64,000 bases of DNA. It comes from Microcebus murinus (lineage: Eukaryota > Chordata > Mammalia > Primates > Cheirogaleidae). The stretch covers positions 8,641,501 through 8,705,500 of the forward strand of contig NC_134104.1 in assembly GCF_040939455.1 (NCBI RefSeq), in the 5' to 3' direction. The position numbers and the translations under genes were made by a program. The notes beneath the pieces are model-generated. The model was not told the origin of the DNA. It made no database searches and saw only the letters and a list, made by a program, of their open reading frames with translations. Below, in pieces: positions 49,011 to 63,889 of the stretch (its first letter is position 1; each line of letters opens with the position of its first letter).

Positions 49011-50521
49011 TTCCCCATATAAATCTATGCCCTTTTAGCTTTTCCTTTGAACCAGTTACAACATCCACCTGGTTGCCTCCTATCATATGAGTAAAATACA
49101 TTTTCAACATAACATTATTTTTATATCTGTATGACCGCCATCATTTTGCATTTTCCCCAAAATTTTCATTTAGCACCACGTACCTATCTCCCAGCATAAG
49201 AAAGAAAGCCTTAGCCATACAGCCTCCCCTCCCCCACTCCAGAGTAACCAGGTCCTTGAGTTTGGAATCCTGCTTTCTTTAAATGCCTTAAAGCTAGGTA
49301 TTTTTTTAAGGTACTAGTGGATAAATATCTTTGCAATTCAAGTATACATTTCCAAACTAGCACTTGAGATACCACAGTCTTGACCAGACATTGTTGTTGT
49401 TCTGGTGTCTGACTATAAAAACACAATAACTAGGAGGATGTGAACAGCTCTACTGAAGGGCTAAACTTGTGCAGTAAACCCCACTTTAACATAAGGGCCC
49501 CATTCTTGCTTTAATGGGCGATCACGTTTCATTTCTCTAAGCCTGAAAATCATGGGAAGAGTGAGGAATCATGAGGGTTGGGGTCTTGTGCAACCCGTAG
49601 CGATTCCATGGGAGGGACAGAAAGGCGTGGGCACTTACTGATGCCCACTGAAGCACACCTGGGTGTTGGGCGGCGAACACGTGTTCCTCATCGCCACAGG
49701 GGACAGGGTCAGGACGCTTACAGGAACTCGGGAGCAGGCACCATTTTCAACACTTTACCTCAATACACACAGTCCTCTATTATCCCCATTTGACAGTGCA
49801 GGAAACTGAGGCACAATAAGATGCAGTGATGTTGCCTGAGTTCATGAGCTAAGGTGGCAGAGCTTGGAACTTCTCCCTCATGCTTTGAAAGCTTTCAACA
49901 AACAGAAAAGTGGAAAGAACAGTAAAATAGACACCCATACATCCATCAGGTCTCAACAATTGTTAATATTGTTATATTTCACTTATCGGTTCATCTCTGT
50001 GTATATACTTTACTAAGGTATGTTAATGTTGTGGACCTCGTGTCACTTCATGCCTACATGAATATCATATTTACATCAAGGAGATTTAACAGTTCTCTCG
50101 TCTCAGTCTTTCATGTCTCTTTCATGTTTCATACAATCACCCATTCACGTTTCACACACTGCCGTTGGTTGTTTTTCTGCAATGACTTTGGCTCCTTAAA
50201 GAGACCAAGTCAGCTGCCTTTCCCTCTGTGGTCCTGTCCACGTCTCCCTAAAGCCCAAGGGGCAAGTCCAGCTGTGCTCGTGGTGGACACGTTGTCTGCT
50301 TTCCTGTTACCCAGTGGCAGAGGTGAGCACTTGAAACAGACTCTGTGCCTCACACAGCGGAGGACATTCACTGTCGGGCTCCTTCTTTACTCTCTGGGTT
50401 TGCTGACCCCTGAGTTAAACTGTTCCTTCCCTTAAACTAACTTTTAGGTTGACTACACAGGTGAGAAAGCGCTAGATCAGTAGGTTAACAATCTGCACAC
50501 ATGGACATTTATAGAGAATCA
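49011..50521. repeat. 3' flank of CBR1 copy B
   Basis: Counterpart of 27.35-29.27 kb without the TTAA element; a single TTAA at 50432-50435 marks the empty site. Contains an antisense MIR at about 49780-49890. Confidence 0.8.
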
Positions 50522-50527
50522 TTTATT
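50522..50527 (-). terminator. CBR1: Poly(A) signal of CBR1 copy B
   Basis: AATAAA on the minus strand about 280 nt past the stop. Confidence 0.7.
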
Positions 50528-50804
50528 CATCTATTGACATTCATTCATTATTTTCAACCATCACATGTTTTCCTCTCCCTACATCACAAAGGAAATTACA
50601 AAAACCTAAAAGTAGAATTAGTACTCAATTGCATGAGTAGCTTACTCCATTCGTAGTGAGTACTTTATTAGTGAGTACCTGGGAGGGATGTTTTGATTTG
50701 ATTTTTTTTAATGGATAGGAATATTTTTGACATTGTAAATTTCCTTTGGGTCAAATCAGGATAGGGTACAAAACGGGTTCCACAGATGGAGCAGAGAGTC
50801 CAGC

Positions 50805-53800
50805 TCACCACTGCTCAACATTTTTTTCTGATACGAACTGTCCATGAGGCCCCTCAGCATCCGGGGGCAAAAGGGCCAGGTACACCGGGGTCTCTGCTCC
50901 TTCTTCTGGACTTTTCGTGGCCTTGGGTCCTGCCATGTCGGTTCTAACCCAGCCTGGGCAGCAGGCATTCAGGAGGATTTTGTCTCCTTTCCTCTGCTCA
51001 CTGAGTTTCCTGGCCTGGATTCTTGACAGGACTGTGACGCCAATCTTTGAAACTCCATATGCGTTGGTGGGCCAGCCCTCTTTCTGGTGCACTCCCTTCT
51101 TGGTGTCTTCCACAAACTTGTTCATGAGCCCCACCAGCTCCTCCTCCGTGATGGTCTCGCTGCGGAACTTCTCCTGCAGCTCTGGGCTGCAGTTTTTAAG
51201 GGCTTTAAAAGACATCCTGCTAGACACATTCACCACTCTCCCTACAATACACCACAAATCATTATGTAGAAAGGAATGCACCAGAATGGTGATGACCAAA
51301 TTTGCTGTGATTTTGGACTATAAAGTTTTCCTATGAAAGACCATCAGCAGGATGAATTCTCAGAGGACAATGCATAGAGATGTGATAGTTTGCTGAGAGT
51401 TGGCTATTCTCCTAGCCCAAACAGCTCCCAAGGCAGGATCATTGCAAGGGATTTGGAAATAATAGAAAATAAAGAAATGATATATGTTAGATGTAGAAAT
51501 GACTGAGACAGAGACAATGTGCAGTTTAAAAGATGGGGGAGTCAGGGGTCATCAGCATTCCCACAGGCTGAGACCACACCCCCCCAGTGAAGTCCCACAT
51601 CAGTATTTATTGGTACAGCAAATAGTTATCTTTTGTTAGAGAATTACGTATACCGTTCATTTTTTGAGATTTCCAAGGGAACCTTACCTAATTCTGTCTA
51701 CAATAATAGATGGTTACACAATTTTCCCAAGATAAGCTTGTTAATCTCTAAGTTAGAAACAGACCTAGCTGAGCATACCAATTAAAGATAAAATGTATAA
51801 GATGAGAACACTGAATCTGTGTACTACTGTAATATATGTCTTCTAAACCCAGAGACATGTAGTCAGGAGTGAAGTGGGACTAGCCTTGAAGACTAGGATG
51901 GTTCCAACTGCATGTTATCTGCTGGGCAGACATTTTAATAAGATTCTCCACCAAGGACCCAAACCAAGCTTCTGCTTTGCAAAAAAGCTCAAGGCGCTAG
52001 CTGGAAGCAAAGAAGAAACGTTGCTTTGCAAACATCATCTGACAATGTCCCCTTATTGGAAGCAGTTTCTATTTTGTGAACTAACATGTCCACAGATTCC
52101 TTCAAGGCAAAGCCCTGCAAAACTGAAACTTCTCACATCTCCTAGCCTATCTTCCAACAGTAGTTGCATAATAAACTCCATCCTAGCCTTTAAATTTTAG
52201 CTGAGGAGAGCAGTCAGGTGACATTTGGAAGAGCTGCCCTTAGAGGTTCTAATGAAGCTGAGTCTTAGACATAGTTCCATATTCCAGGAAGACAGGACGA
52301 GGAAGCAGGTTAGGAGGTGAAAGTCCATGGGAATACTCAACTCTGGGCCATACACTTTAATCTTTCTAAAGGTGGCTTCTTCAATTTACAACTGCAAAGA
52401 TATGGAACCACCTAAGTGCCCACCAACTGATGATGAGATAAAGAATACATAACATATTTATTTATATGCCCTGGAATATTACTCTGCAATGAAAAGGAAT
52501 GAAATAATGTGTTCTGCAGCAACTTGAATGGAATAGGAGACCATTATTCTAAGTGAAGTAACAAGGAACCAAATACAATATGTTCTCACAAGTGAGAGCT
52601 AAGCAATGGGTATGCATGGCCATGCAGAGCGACTTAGTGGATATAGCAGAGTCTGAATGAGGGGAATGGGGACTGCGAGATGAAAAATTACTCTTTGTGT
52701 ACAATATACACTAGTCAGGTTAATATATTAAAAGCCTAGACTCCTCCACTATGCTATTCTGCCATGTAACAAAAAACCTCTTGTACCCCCTAAATCTATT
52801 TTTTTTAAAAAAGTGTCTACCTGTATTAATTGCTGCGTTTTTAATGAGTGGATTCACCTCAAGTCTCATTAACTTGGGGTAAGCACTACAGTAGTTTACA
52901 ATCAAACACATATGGCGGTCAAGTCCAGAACACCGAGCACGATGAAGGGGAGTTAACACGAGCTTGAAGCTAGGCAGCGGCAGATTCTGAACATCCTTAT
53001 AAACCATGCTGTGGGCTTGGACTTTGCTTCTAAAGGATCTCAGGGGAGGGGACTGCCATGCAGACAGTATGCAGGATGCAGAGAATGGAAAAGACTCAAG
53101 AAAGGAGGGTCCTTAGGAGGGTATGCAGTTGTGCAGGATGATAGCTGAGGGCCTGTTATAGAGCTGGCATGAGGTGGATTCAGGACAAACTCCGTGGGCA
53201 CAACTGCTAGGCCCTGGTCAGTGATGATATGGGGAAAGGGCATGGTGACCTGCAGGATCCTGGTGGGTGGACAGTGGGGTTGGTGGCCAAGATGATTTAG
53301 GGAGAAGGATGAGCACCCTCTGGAAATGTCTGTTTTATTATAGATCGGGGGCGGGAGCATCTCTAGGAGTGTTCTAGGCAGGTGACACATTTTAGAAGGG
53401 CCTGCTGGATTGGTGGCAGTGAAGGCTCCACCAGCCTGAATAAGATCAGTCTGATGAAGCAGAGAAAGGGTGCAGGATGACATCCTACTGCACTGCAGCA
53501 TGTGAGGGGGACAGAGCAAATAAATAACCTCTCTGAGGACACACTGGGCTGAGACCTGAAGGATGAGAAAGAGCCAGGTGAGCAAAGACCAGCAGGACAG
53601 AGAGCACCCAGAGCCACCGGAGAAGTGAGGACAAAGTCCTGCAGCAAAACTGTGCCTGGCAGGCTGGAGACAAAGCAAGGAGGCAGGTGTACCCGCAGCA
53701 CGGGGAGTCAGCAGGGCTGGGTCCCGGGGCACAGACAGGTGAGCTGTTCCCACCACACTCACCTTGGGGTTTTATCAGAGGGAGTAACTCTGTGCAGACA

Positions 53801-54733
53801 TCTCTGGTACCAAAAAAGTTTGTTTTCATGGTCACTTCTGCTTGAATATGGAAGGGTGCAGTATCAGCATCTTTTAGGGGAGAAAGAGAACAGAGTTAAA
53901 GGACAGTAGCCATGGGGTGACATTCCATAGAATGACACACACACAAAATAGTGCCTGTGAATCCTGATGACTTGGGTCAGGAGTCTGCGTCTAGTTACAG
54001 TATTGTGCCCACATCAAATTTCCTGGTTTGAGAATGTTCCAGGCAGTATTTTTGAAAGATGATACCACTGGGGGTGAGGGCTGAAGAGTACACATACCAG
54101 ATCTCAGTGTATCCATGTTTTGCGATTTCTTGTTTATTTCAAAATCAGTTAAAACTTCATCCAGCTTCCCTAAAGTCTGATCTCTACATACTTTAGAGAA
54201 CCTGGAAAAGATCCCCAGTAGTTCCAGCCAGGGAAACACCAAGATCCCTCTGGCTGGAAGACCCTCCTTCTCCCTGAGAACTCTGGCTCTCTGGGCAGAT
54301 CCCCGCCCTCCTTCTGCTCCTGGGAGCCTGTTCTGGGCCCTCCACGTGCCGGGGGGACCCTCAGGGCTTCTCTGTTAGGTATGCCCACCCTGGCAGGAGG
54401 CTCTCCCGGAAGCCACCTCCCCTCTGAGCATGCCATCCCCTTACTTTGGAAGGCGATGCCCGCGTTGTTGACCAACACGTTGAGCCCCCCGTACTCCCTG
54501 CGCAGGAAGTCGCGCAGGGCGCGGATGCTCTGCGGGTCGTCGATGTCCAGCTGGTGGAAGCGCGGGCTCAGGCCCTCGGCCTGCAGCTGCTGCACGGCCG
54601 CCAGGCCCCGCGCCGCGTCCCGCGCCGTGAGCACCACGTCCCCGGAGAACTGGCGGCACAGGTCGCGCGCGACGGCGAAGCCGATGCCCTTGTTGGCGCC
54701 GGTCACCAGCGCCACGCGGCTGCAGGACGACAT
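50805..54733 (-). CDS. CBR1: CBR1 copy B, carbonyl reductase [NADPH] 1, intact
   Basis: Three exons: 54445-54733 (289 bp), 53763-53870 (108 bp) and 50805-51241 (437 bp), encoding 277 residues. Splice sites are canonical (GTAAGG, GTGAGT; CTAAAAG, ATTGTAG). Motifs: TGANKGIG at 11-18, NNAG at about 90-93, Asn114, Ser140, Tyr194 and Lys198 of the SDR tetrad, and CCPGWVRTDM. It differs from copy A at many sites: Val for Ile in GFAVAR, LAAVQQ for QAAVQQ, DDPQS for DDLQS, NVLVNN for DVLVNN, AFQ for AFK at residue 96, FFGTRD for FFATRD, SSRMSFKALKN after the active-site Ser, WPTNAYG, and a KNVEQW end. Both copies could make working enzymes with different substrate-loop details. Intron 2 is lengthened by a 769-bp LTR-like insertion. 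Confidence 0.93.
51391..52159. mobile_element. Solo-LTR-like insertion in intron 2 of copy B
   Basis: A 769-bp segment beginning TGCTGAGAG and ending CCAACA (TG...CA termini), between ATAGTT (51385-51390) and GTAGTT (52160-52165), a 6-bp target duplication with one mismatch. The chimera (about 38843) and copy C (about 63670) hold the uninterrupted GGTAGTTGCAT. On the minus strand an AATAAATACTG lies mid-element, suggesting minus orientation. No retroviral reading frame. Confidence 0.7.
52400..52805 (+). mobile_element. L1 3'-end fragment in intron 2 of copy B
   Basis: GGAATATTACTCTGCAATGA and GCAACTTGAATGGAATAGGA; the same old insertion as in the other CBR1 copies. Confidence 0.8.
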
Positions 54734-54890
54734 GGCCCGGTGGGGCGCGCGGGGCACCTGTACGGAGAAGGGGTCCGGCTGAGGTCTCCGAGCTGCACGG
54801 CGCGTGTGAGAGTCTGAGCGAGTGTGGAGGGTGCCAGGTGTACACAGGCAGGATGCCCGCTCAGGCGCAGGATCCGCCCCTGCCACTGGA
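54445..54890. promoter_or_regulatory. CBR1: CpG island / promoter of CBR1 copy B
   Basis: CpG-dense exon 1 and 5' UTR with one GC box CCGCCCC at 54874-54880. The second, inverted box found at copy A is missing. Confidence 0.55.
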
Positions 54891-57535
<2,645 letters not shown>

Positions 57536-57987
57536 GTTCCTCCTATTACTAGCATTTTAGTACTGTGGTACATTTGTCACAACTAAAAACCAATATAGAA
57601 TATTATTAACTAACCTCTACACTTTATTCAGATTCCCCTAGCTTTTACCCTAATATCCATTTCTAGTCCAGGATCCCCTCCAGAATAGCTTATGTTTAGT
57701 TGTCAAGTCTCTCTAAGTTCCTCTGGTTTATGACAGGTTGTCGCATTGGTGAATGCAGGTTTAGCTGCCCACATCCTGAGAACCAGACATGAGGGGTGAG
57801 TGCTGGTGACAGAGAGGGATTTATCCAAGTGCCAGAAGGCAGAGGAGACAGTGGACTATTGTCTCCATCTCATCTCCTCTGATTACTAGCAGCTTATGAA
57901 GGGAAGGGGTAAAGTGGGCTGGTGCCAGACAGCAAGCATTGTGCTCGTCATCATGACTTGCTGGCCAGTTATCAGCAAACACTAGGT

Positions 57988-58615
57988 GGTCTTGTTGGGG
58001 ACCAATTCTGGTGTTATGCCTTATACTAGTCATTCACTGTAGCCTGTAATGTACGTGTGCTGCATGGTGCAGCGGTAGTCAGCATTTTCTTCAGACACGG
58101 TTGCTGCCTCATGACATGTAAGAGCTTGAGTTTCTGCACATAAGCAAATGTTGCCTAGCTCCCACACGGCGGGCCCCGTGTGATGGTTGGTAGTCAATGA
58201 TGGGTAAGAGTCCTCAAGGGAGGGGCAACCTAAGACAGGCTCCACGGTGGAGGCCAGTAGTTGACTGGGGAGAGTCGCCAGCTGGGAAAGAGAACAGGAA
58301 GTTCTTCTGATGGCTGCATTGCTCTGTTGCTTATCTCGGCCTTGGCTTTTGAGCTATGTCCAGTGCCTTAAGTAACTGTTTTGAGGTCTGAGATCATGGG
58401 ACCATTGTTCCCTTGTGAAACAACTCCGGAATTGAAAGTTATCACTGCTATGCTCAGATGCTCACGTACAAGGAACTAACCTTGGGTCTGGGGGGTATAA
58501 AAGTAAAGTGATCGGTGTATTGGGTGCTTGAGTTATGTCATGTCCTTGTGTGTCTGTGTCGTTATTTTATGTTCTGTGTTCATCCCCTGTCTTGTAATCG
58601 GGCCACGTCAGGTCT
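57988..58615. mobile_element. Solo LTR, unique to the copy B unit
   Basis: The LTR proper is 57993-58610 (618 bp), with TG...CA ends (TGTTGGGGACC ... GGCCACGTCA) and a perfect 5-bp target duplication GGTCT (57988-57992 and 58611-58615). The empty site AGGTGGTCTGGTGGG is at about 35485 in the copy A unit. A TATA box (GGGTATAAAAGT) at about 58494 indicates plus orientation. No internal retroviral sequence remains. Confidence 0.85.
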
Positions 58616-59509
58616 GGTGGGTCTTGTCCTCAGCAGTCTGTGGTTGGCCTATTCCGACTCTCTGTTCTTCCTCAAGGTGGTTTTCTAATCTTGTGACCCA
58701 GCTGTGTAAGCAGGCAGGAAGTTAATTAAACTTTTAAGACGGAACAAGCCGAGAGGGTACTGGAAGCCAAATGGCTTCTCCTTAGCCAGCCTGGTCTTAT
58801 AGACTGAGTGGCCCTTGTATTATGCTTACAAAATGAGTCCCTACTCTCCAGATTAAGGACAGACACACAGATGCTCAAACAGCTACTACGTGAGAAACTT
58901 TGCCTTTTAGGGCCACATGGTGCAGGCATGCATCCCAACCATAAAGAATTTCTTGCTTCCCAAATACTTAAATGATACTTACAGAGAGGATATCAAGCTA
59001 CATGGTGACAGAGCTTTGTGGGTATAGCTGTTCCCAGCTATGGGGTTTATACAAATATATATATAAGAAATTTTCAGCAACATGAAAACAAATTACTACA
59101 GTAATTGCAAAAAAACTGCTATATAACAAAAGTCTCTAAATTTCTTATCTTAAATGGTTAACTGTGCTTATGTTTTACATAAGAAATTGCTATAAGTCTA
59201 TAGCCAAATGCAGGAGTACAACAGCTCAACGCTTACAGATAAGTTTGTAACCTTGCTTTCGGCTTTTGTGTTTTGCACATAGTTGCCAAAGAGCTTTTAA
59301 AGGTTGATGAGTGCCTGTCCATCTCCATTCCCGTGTGGCCCAGAACATTTAATTGGCTGTAAGCTTTTTGCCTCAAAGTCCTTTGGACACAGGGGTCTAT
59401 TGAGTTCCTAGGTGGACCCAGGGCAGGTAGACACTCTACTCAGGCAATGATGGGACAAAGTAAAGTTTGGCCATTGATGCTGCCTCTGGCAGATCTTAGC
59501 CAAAAGGGG
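58616..59509. repeat. Unnamed duplicated block
   Basis: Counterpart of 35.49-36.39 kb. No gene. Confidence 0.6.
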
Positions 59510-60610
59510 GGAATTATGAAAGAGAATAAAATCATAAGTCCCCCACATGACTGAATGTTCCCCTCTTGGCCCAGGGGACCCCAGAGAAACCTTCAAGCTG
59601 AGTTGTTGGCCATGAGGAGAAGGGAAGTCAGACTAGCTCTGCCCCCTCCATTCTGGAGTTATTCTCTGTAATAATAAGATACTAAATCATTAACAGGCCT
59701 AAGGCCATGTGGGACAAGCTTAAAGCACACATGCAGGCCATCAATGTAGTTAACAGGTCACTTGAGTTTTGCAGATGTCTGGTAAGTGTCCCAAGGCTTT
59801 TATCTGATTAACAGACATCTTTATCCTAAAACATTCCAAGCCTTTGGGCAAAGCGTCATTTCTTCAATGGCTCAAAGAATCAGAGAATCTTCAAACCCTC
59901 CTATAACCTGTAAGTCCCCACTTAGAGATGTTCTGCTTTGGGCCAAGGCCATGTACACCTTCCATGGATTGATTGATCATTTTACATGTAATTCTGTTGT
60001 TGAAACTGGGGCGGGGGTTTCAGCATAGATCTAGTTGCTTGTTGCTCAAAGATCCAATTATTGAGACAATTGAGGCTTGCCAAGGAAGAAAGGAATATTT
60101 CATATGACAGACTTGTTGGGAGAATAGTTTCAAAAGCCTCGAATCTGCCCCTCTGGCTAATGAGGGTAATGCCCTTTTAATAGAGGGGCCGCTTGGCTTC
60201 AGGGCAAGTGGTGTAACTAACAAGAGACAGGTGCTTTGGGGGCAGGTTGTGGGGGATGGTGAATATTGGCATCAGGAAAATGCCCAGGGGCCTTCAGAAT
60301 CTCAGCTCCTTTGTCTTGCAAAAAATCCACCATTTCTGGGAAACAACTCAAAATGTCCAGTAGTTAAGGGAGAGGATTATTAATTAAAAACATATAGGGA
60401 TAACTGGAGTTTACTCATGGAGGCAGTAACAATTCCTGTCTCTCTAAAGTATATAAAACCAGCTGTTACTCAACAGTGGTACAGTTTAACCCAACTGTGG
60501 TATGGTGGGACCACTTGCTCAAGGCTTCTTGGGAGTGAGTCTCCAAGCCGTGGTCACACACATTTGGCTCAGAATATGTCTTCATTATAGAGTTTGGATT
60601 CTTTTCTGTT
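59510..60610 (+). mobile_element. ERV1-type (MER4-like) LTR segment
   Basis: CCCCTCTTGGCCCAGGGGAC, TGGAGTTATTCTCTGTAATA and AAAGTATATAAAACCAGCTG. It is the counterpart of 36.39-37.47 kb and shares its extra internal stretch. Confidence 0.55.
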
Positions 60611-62808
60611 GACACTTTTAATGTCTTTTTGATCCAGGTGTTCAGAACTGTATTTTTTAAGGTTTTAAGCATTTGGAGATTTTCTAGCTATCTTGCTGCT
60701 AATTGATTGCTAATGTAATTCCGTGGCAGTCAGAGAACCTACTTTGTATGACTGGACTCCTCAGTTTCAAAAGCCGGGAGAAAGATATGAAAGCATGCTG
60801 TAATGCAATGGTGATCTCAGAGAGGCAAGATTGGGTGGAGAGAAAGCGAATAATGGCAAGAACAAAACGCTAGAGGTGCCCCTGGAGGGATGGAGCACTC
60901 AGGTGGGGCGTGGCCTGGGAAGGAGCACAGCTCTTCTCTTGCAGCATAAGGGGAGGCAGAGAGTGGAGGTCTAGTTGCAGGTGTGTTGAATGGCTCTCTC
61001 TGAAGGATCTCTTTGAAGGCTAACAGATTTGAGGCCATCATTGAGAGGGACTAGCCTGGGAGATAAGAGGACACAACAGTGATTTTATAGAGAAGGAAAA
61101 TCAATTTATTAGAGAAAAAGGCAGCATTGGATAATAGAATTTGTGGTCACTTTGTGATTGAACTTGTAACATAAAAGAGCACAGTTGGCTTCCTGTGATC
61201 CCTCCCCCGGGGCTGTCTAGCTGCTGGTGCAGGCTGAGCATGGTGGGTAAGGACGTGGGTTGGGGTTTTGCCAGGGTTCTGCAAGAGTGAAGGGTGTTTC
61301 CAAGGGGAGCGTTGTAGCACAGGGCTATGGCCCTGTTCGCTCTTAGAGATATTTTGCCTCTCTTTCTACATTTTAGGTAACTGATAGGGATGCAAATGCT
61401 GCCCTGTCTAGTGCTGATTAGACTTCCTCCCCTCTGTGGAAACACCAGTTTTGTCAACACTTGCAATTCAGCTCAACATTAGGTTTTTTTTCCCATATAG
61501 ATCTGTACCCTCTTAGCTTTCCCTCTGAACCAGTTATAACATCTGCTTGGTTTACTCGTATCTGTAAAACACATTTTTAAATATAAGTTTATTTTTAGTC
61601 TGTATGAGAGTCATGATTTTGCCTTTTCCTGAAAATTTCATTTTAGAACTATGCACCTATCTCCCAGCATGAGAAAGCAAGCCTCAGTAATACAGCCTCC
61701 CTCCCACACCCCAGAGGTAATGAGGTCCTTGAATTTGGAATCATGCTTTCTTTAAATGTCTTAAAGCTAGGTGTTATTTTTAGGGTACCAAAGGAAAAAT
61801 ATCTTTGCAAGTCAAGTATACATTTCCAAACCAGCACTTGAGATACCAGTCTTGACCAGACATTGTTGTTGCTCTGGTGTCTGATTATAAAAGTACAATA
61901 ACTAGGAGGAAGTGAACAGCTCTGTTGAAGGGCTCAAGTTGTACAGTTAACCCCACTTTAACATAAGGGACCCATCCTTGCTTTAACGGGGCAATCATGT
62001 TTTATTCCTCTAAGCCTGAAAACCATGGGAAGAGTAAGGAATCATGAGGGTTGGGGTCTTGCGTAACCCGTAGCGATTCCATGGGAGGGACAGAAAAGCG
62101 TGGGCTCTTACTGATGCCCACTGGAGCCCAGCTGGGTGTTGGGCAGTGAACACGTGTTCCCTATCCCCACTGGGGACAGTGTCAGGCCCGGTTACAGGAA
62201 CTCATGACAGCAGGCACCATTTTCAACACTTTACCTCAATACACACAGTCCTCTATTATCCCCATTTGACAGGGGAGGAAACTGAGGCACAGTCAGATGC
62301 AGTGATGTTGCCTGAGTTCATGAGCTAAGGTGGCAGAGCTTGGAACTTCTCCCTCATGTTTTAAAAGCTTTCAACAAACAGAAAAGTAGAAAGAACAGAA
62401 TAGACACCCATACATCCTTTAAGTCTCAACAATTGTTAAAATTGTTATATTTCACAAATCTCTGTTCATCTGTGTATATTTTACATCATATATAACATAT
62501 GTTAATGTTGTTGACCTCATGACACTTCATTGCTACATAACATATTTACATTGGAGAAATTTAACAACACTCTTGTTTCTCTCTTATGCTCCGGTGTTTC
62601 ATATAAGCCCCAACTTAGGTTTCACATACTGCAATTGGTTGTTTTCCCAGAATGACTTTGGCTATTTAAAGAGAACAAGTCAGCTGCCTTTCCCTCTGTG
62701 GTACTGTCCACGTCTCTGGAAAGCCCAAGGGACAAGTCCAGCTGTGCTCGTGGTTTACATATTGTCTGCTCTCTTGGTACCCACTGGCAGATGTGAGTAC
62801 TTGAACCA
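60611..62808. repeat. Distal flank and 3' flank of CBR1 copy C
   Basis: 60.6-61.37 kb matches 26.58-27.34 kb; 61.37-62.81 kb matches 27.34-29.27 kb and 49.0-50.5 kb. Includes an antisense MIR at about 62250-62360. Sequence corresponding to the TTAA-element site is deleted here. Confidence 0.75.
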
Positions 62809-62814
62809 TTTATT
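62809..62814 (-). terminator. CBR1: Poly(A) signal of CBR1 copy C
   Basis: AATAAA on the minus strand (plus-strand CATTTATTTATC). Confidence 0.65.
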
Positions 62815-63090
62815 TATCTATTGACATTCATTCAATATTTTGAGCAATTACACACTTTTCTCTCCCTACATCACAAAGGAAATCAAAAGACTTCATAGAA
62901 TTAGTAGTCAACGGAATGAGTAGCCTACCCCATTAGTAGTACATTAGTGAATACTTGGTAGAGATATTACGGCTTTTTTTTGTGTGTGTAAGTGTGGATA
63001 GCAATATTTTTGACATTGTAAATGTCCTGAGTCAAATCAGGACAGGGTACAAAATGAGGCACATGGATGGACTGGCACATGGAGTCCAGC

Positions 63091-63527
63091 TCACCACTGC
63101 TCAACTTTTTTTTCTGATATGAACTGTCCGTGAGGCCCCTCAGCATCTGGGGGCAAAAGGGCCAGGTACACCGGGGTCTCTGCTCCTTCTTCTGGACTTT
63201 TCGTGGCCTTGGGTCCTGCCATGTCGGTTCTAACCCAGCCTGGGCAGCAGGCATTCAGGAGGATTTTGTCTCCTTTCCTCTGCTCACTGAGTTTCCTGGC
63301 CTGGATTCTTGACAGGACTGTGACGCCAATCTTTGAAACTCCATATGCGGTGTTGGGCCAGCCCTCTTTCTGGTGCACTCCCTTCTTGGTATCTTCCACA
63401 AACTTGTTCATGAGCCCCACCAGCTCCTCTTCCGTGATGGTCTCGCTGCGGAACTTCTGCTGCAGCTCTGGGCTGCAGTTTTTAAGGGCTCTGAGACTCA
63501 CCGTGCTAGACACATTCACCACTCTGC
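63091..63527 (-). CDS. CBR1: CBR1 copy C, exon 3 (5' exons off window)
   Basis: 437-bp exon, open throughout. It starts after a TTTTAG acceptor with GCAGAGTGGTGAATGTG (RVVNVSS, catalytic Ser), contains WPNTAYGVSK (Tyr and Lys of the SDR site) and CCPGWVRTDM, and ends HGQFISEKKVEQW. Its STVSLRALKNCSPELQQKFR stretch is closer to human CBR1 than copy A is. It has no lesion, so the gene may be intact, but exons 1-2 lie past the right edge. Confidence 0.88.
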
Positions 63528-63889
63528 CTAAAATACACCACAAATCATTATGCAGAAAGGTGTCCCCAAGAGTAGTGATTGCTAAATATGCTGGGATTTT
63601 GGACCAGGAAATTCTCATTTGAAAGGCAATTACCAATATGAATTCTAGGAGGACTATGTATGGAAGGTGTGGTAGTTGCATGGTAAACTCCATTCCTGGC
63701 AATAAATTTTGGCTGAGCAGTCAGGTGACATTTGAAAGAGCTGCCCTCTGAGGTCCTAGTTAGAAGTAATGCAACTTTCCAGATGATAGGTTGAGGAAAG
63801 AGGTTAGGAGTTAAGAATGCACGTAAGTATTCAACTCTAGGCCACACATTTTAATCTTGCCAGAAGTGGCTACTTCAATTCACAATTGT

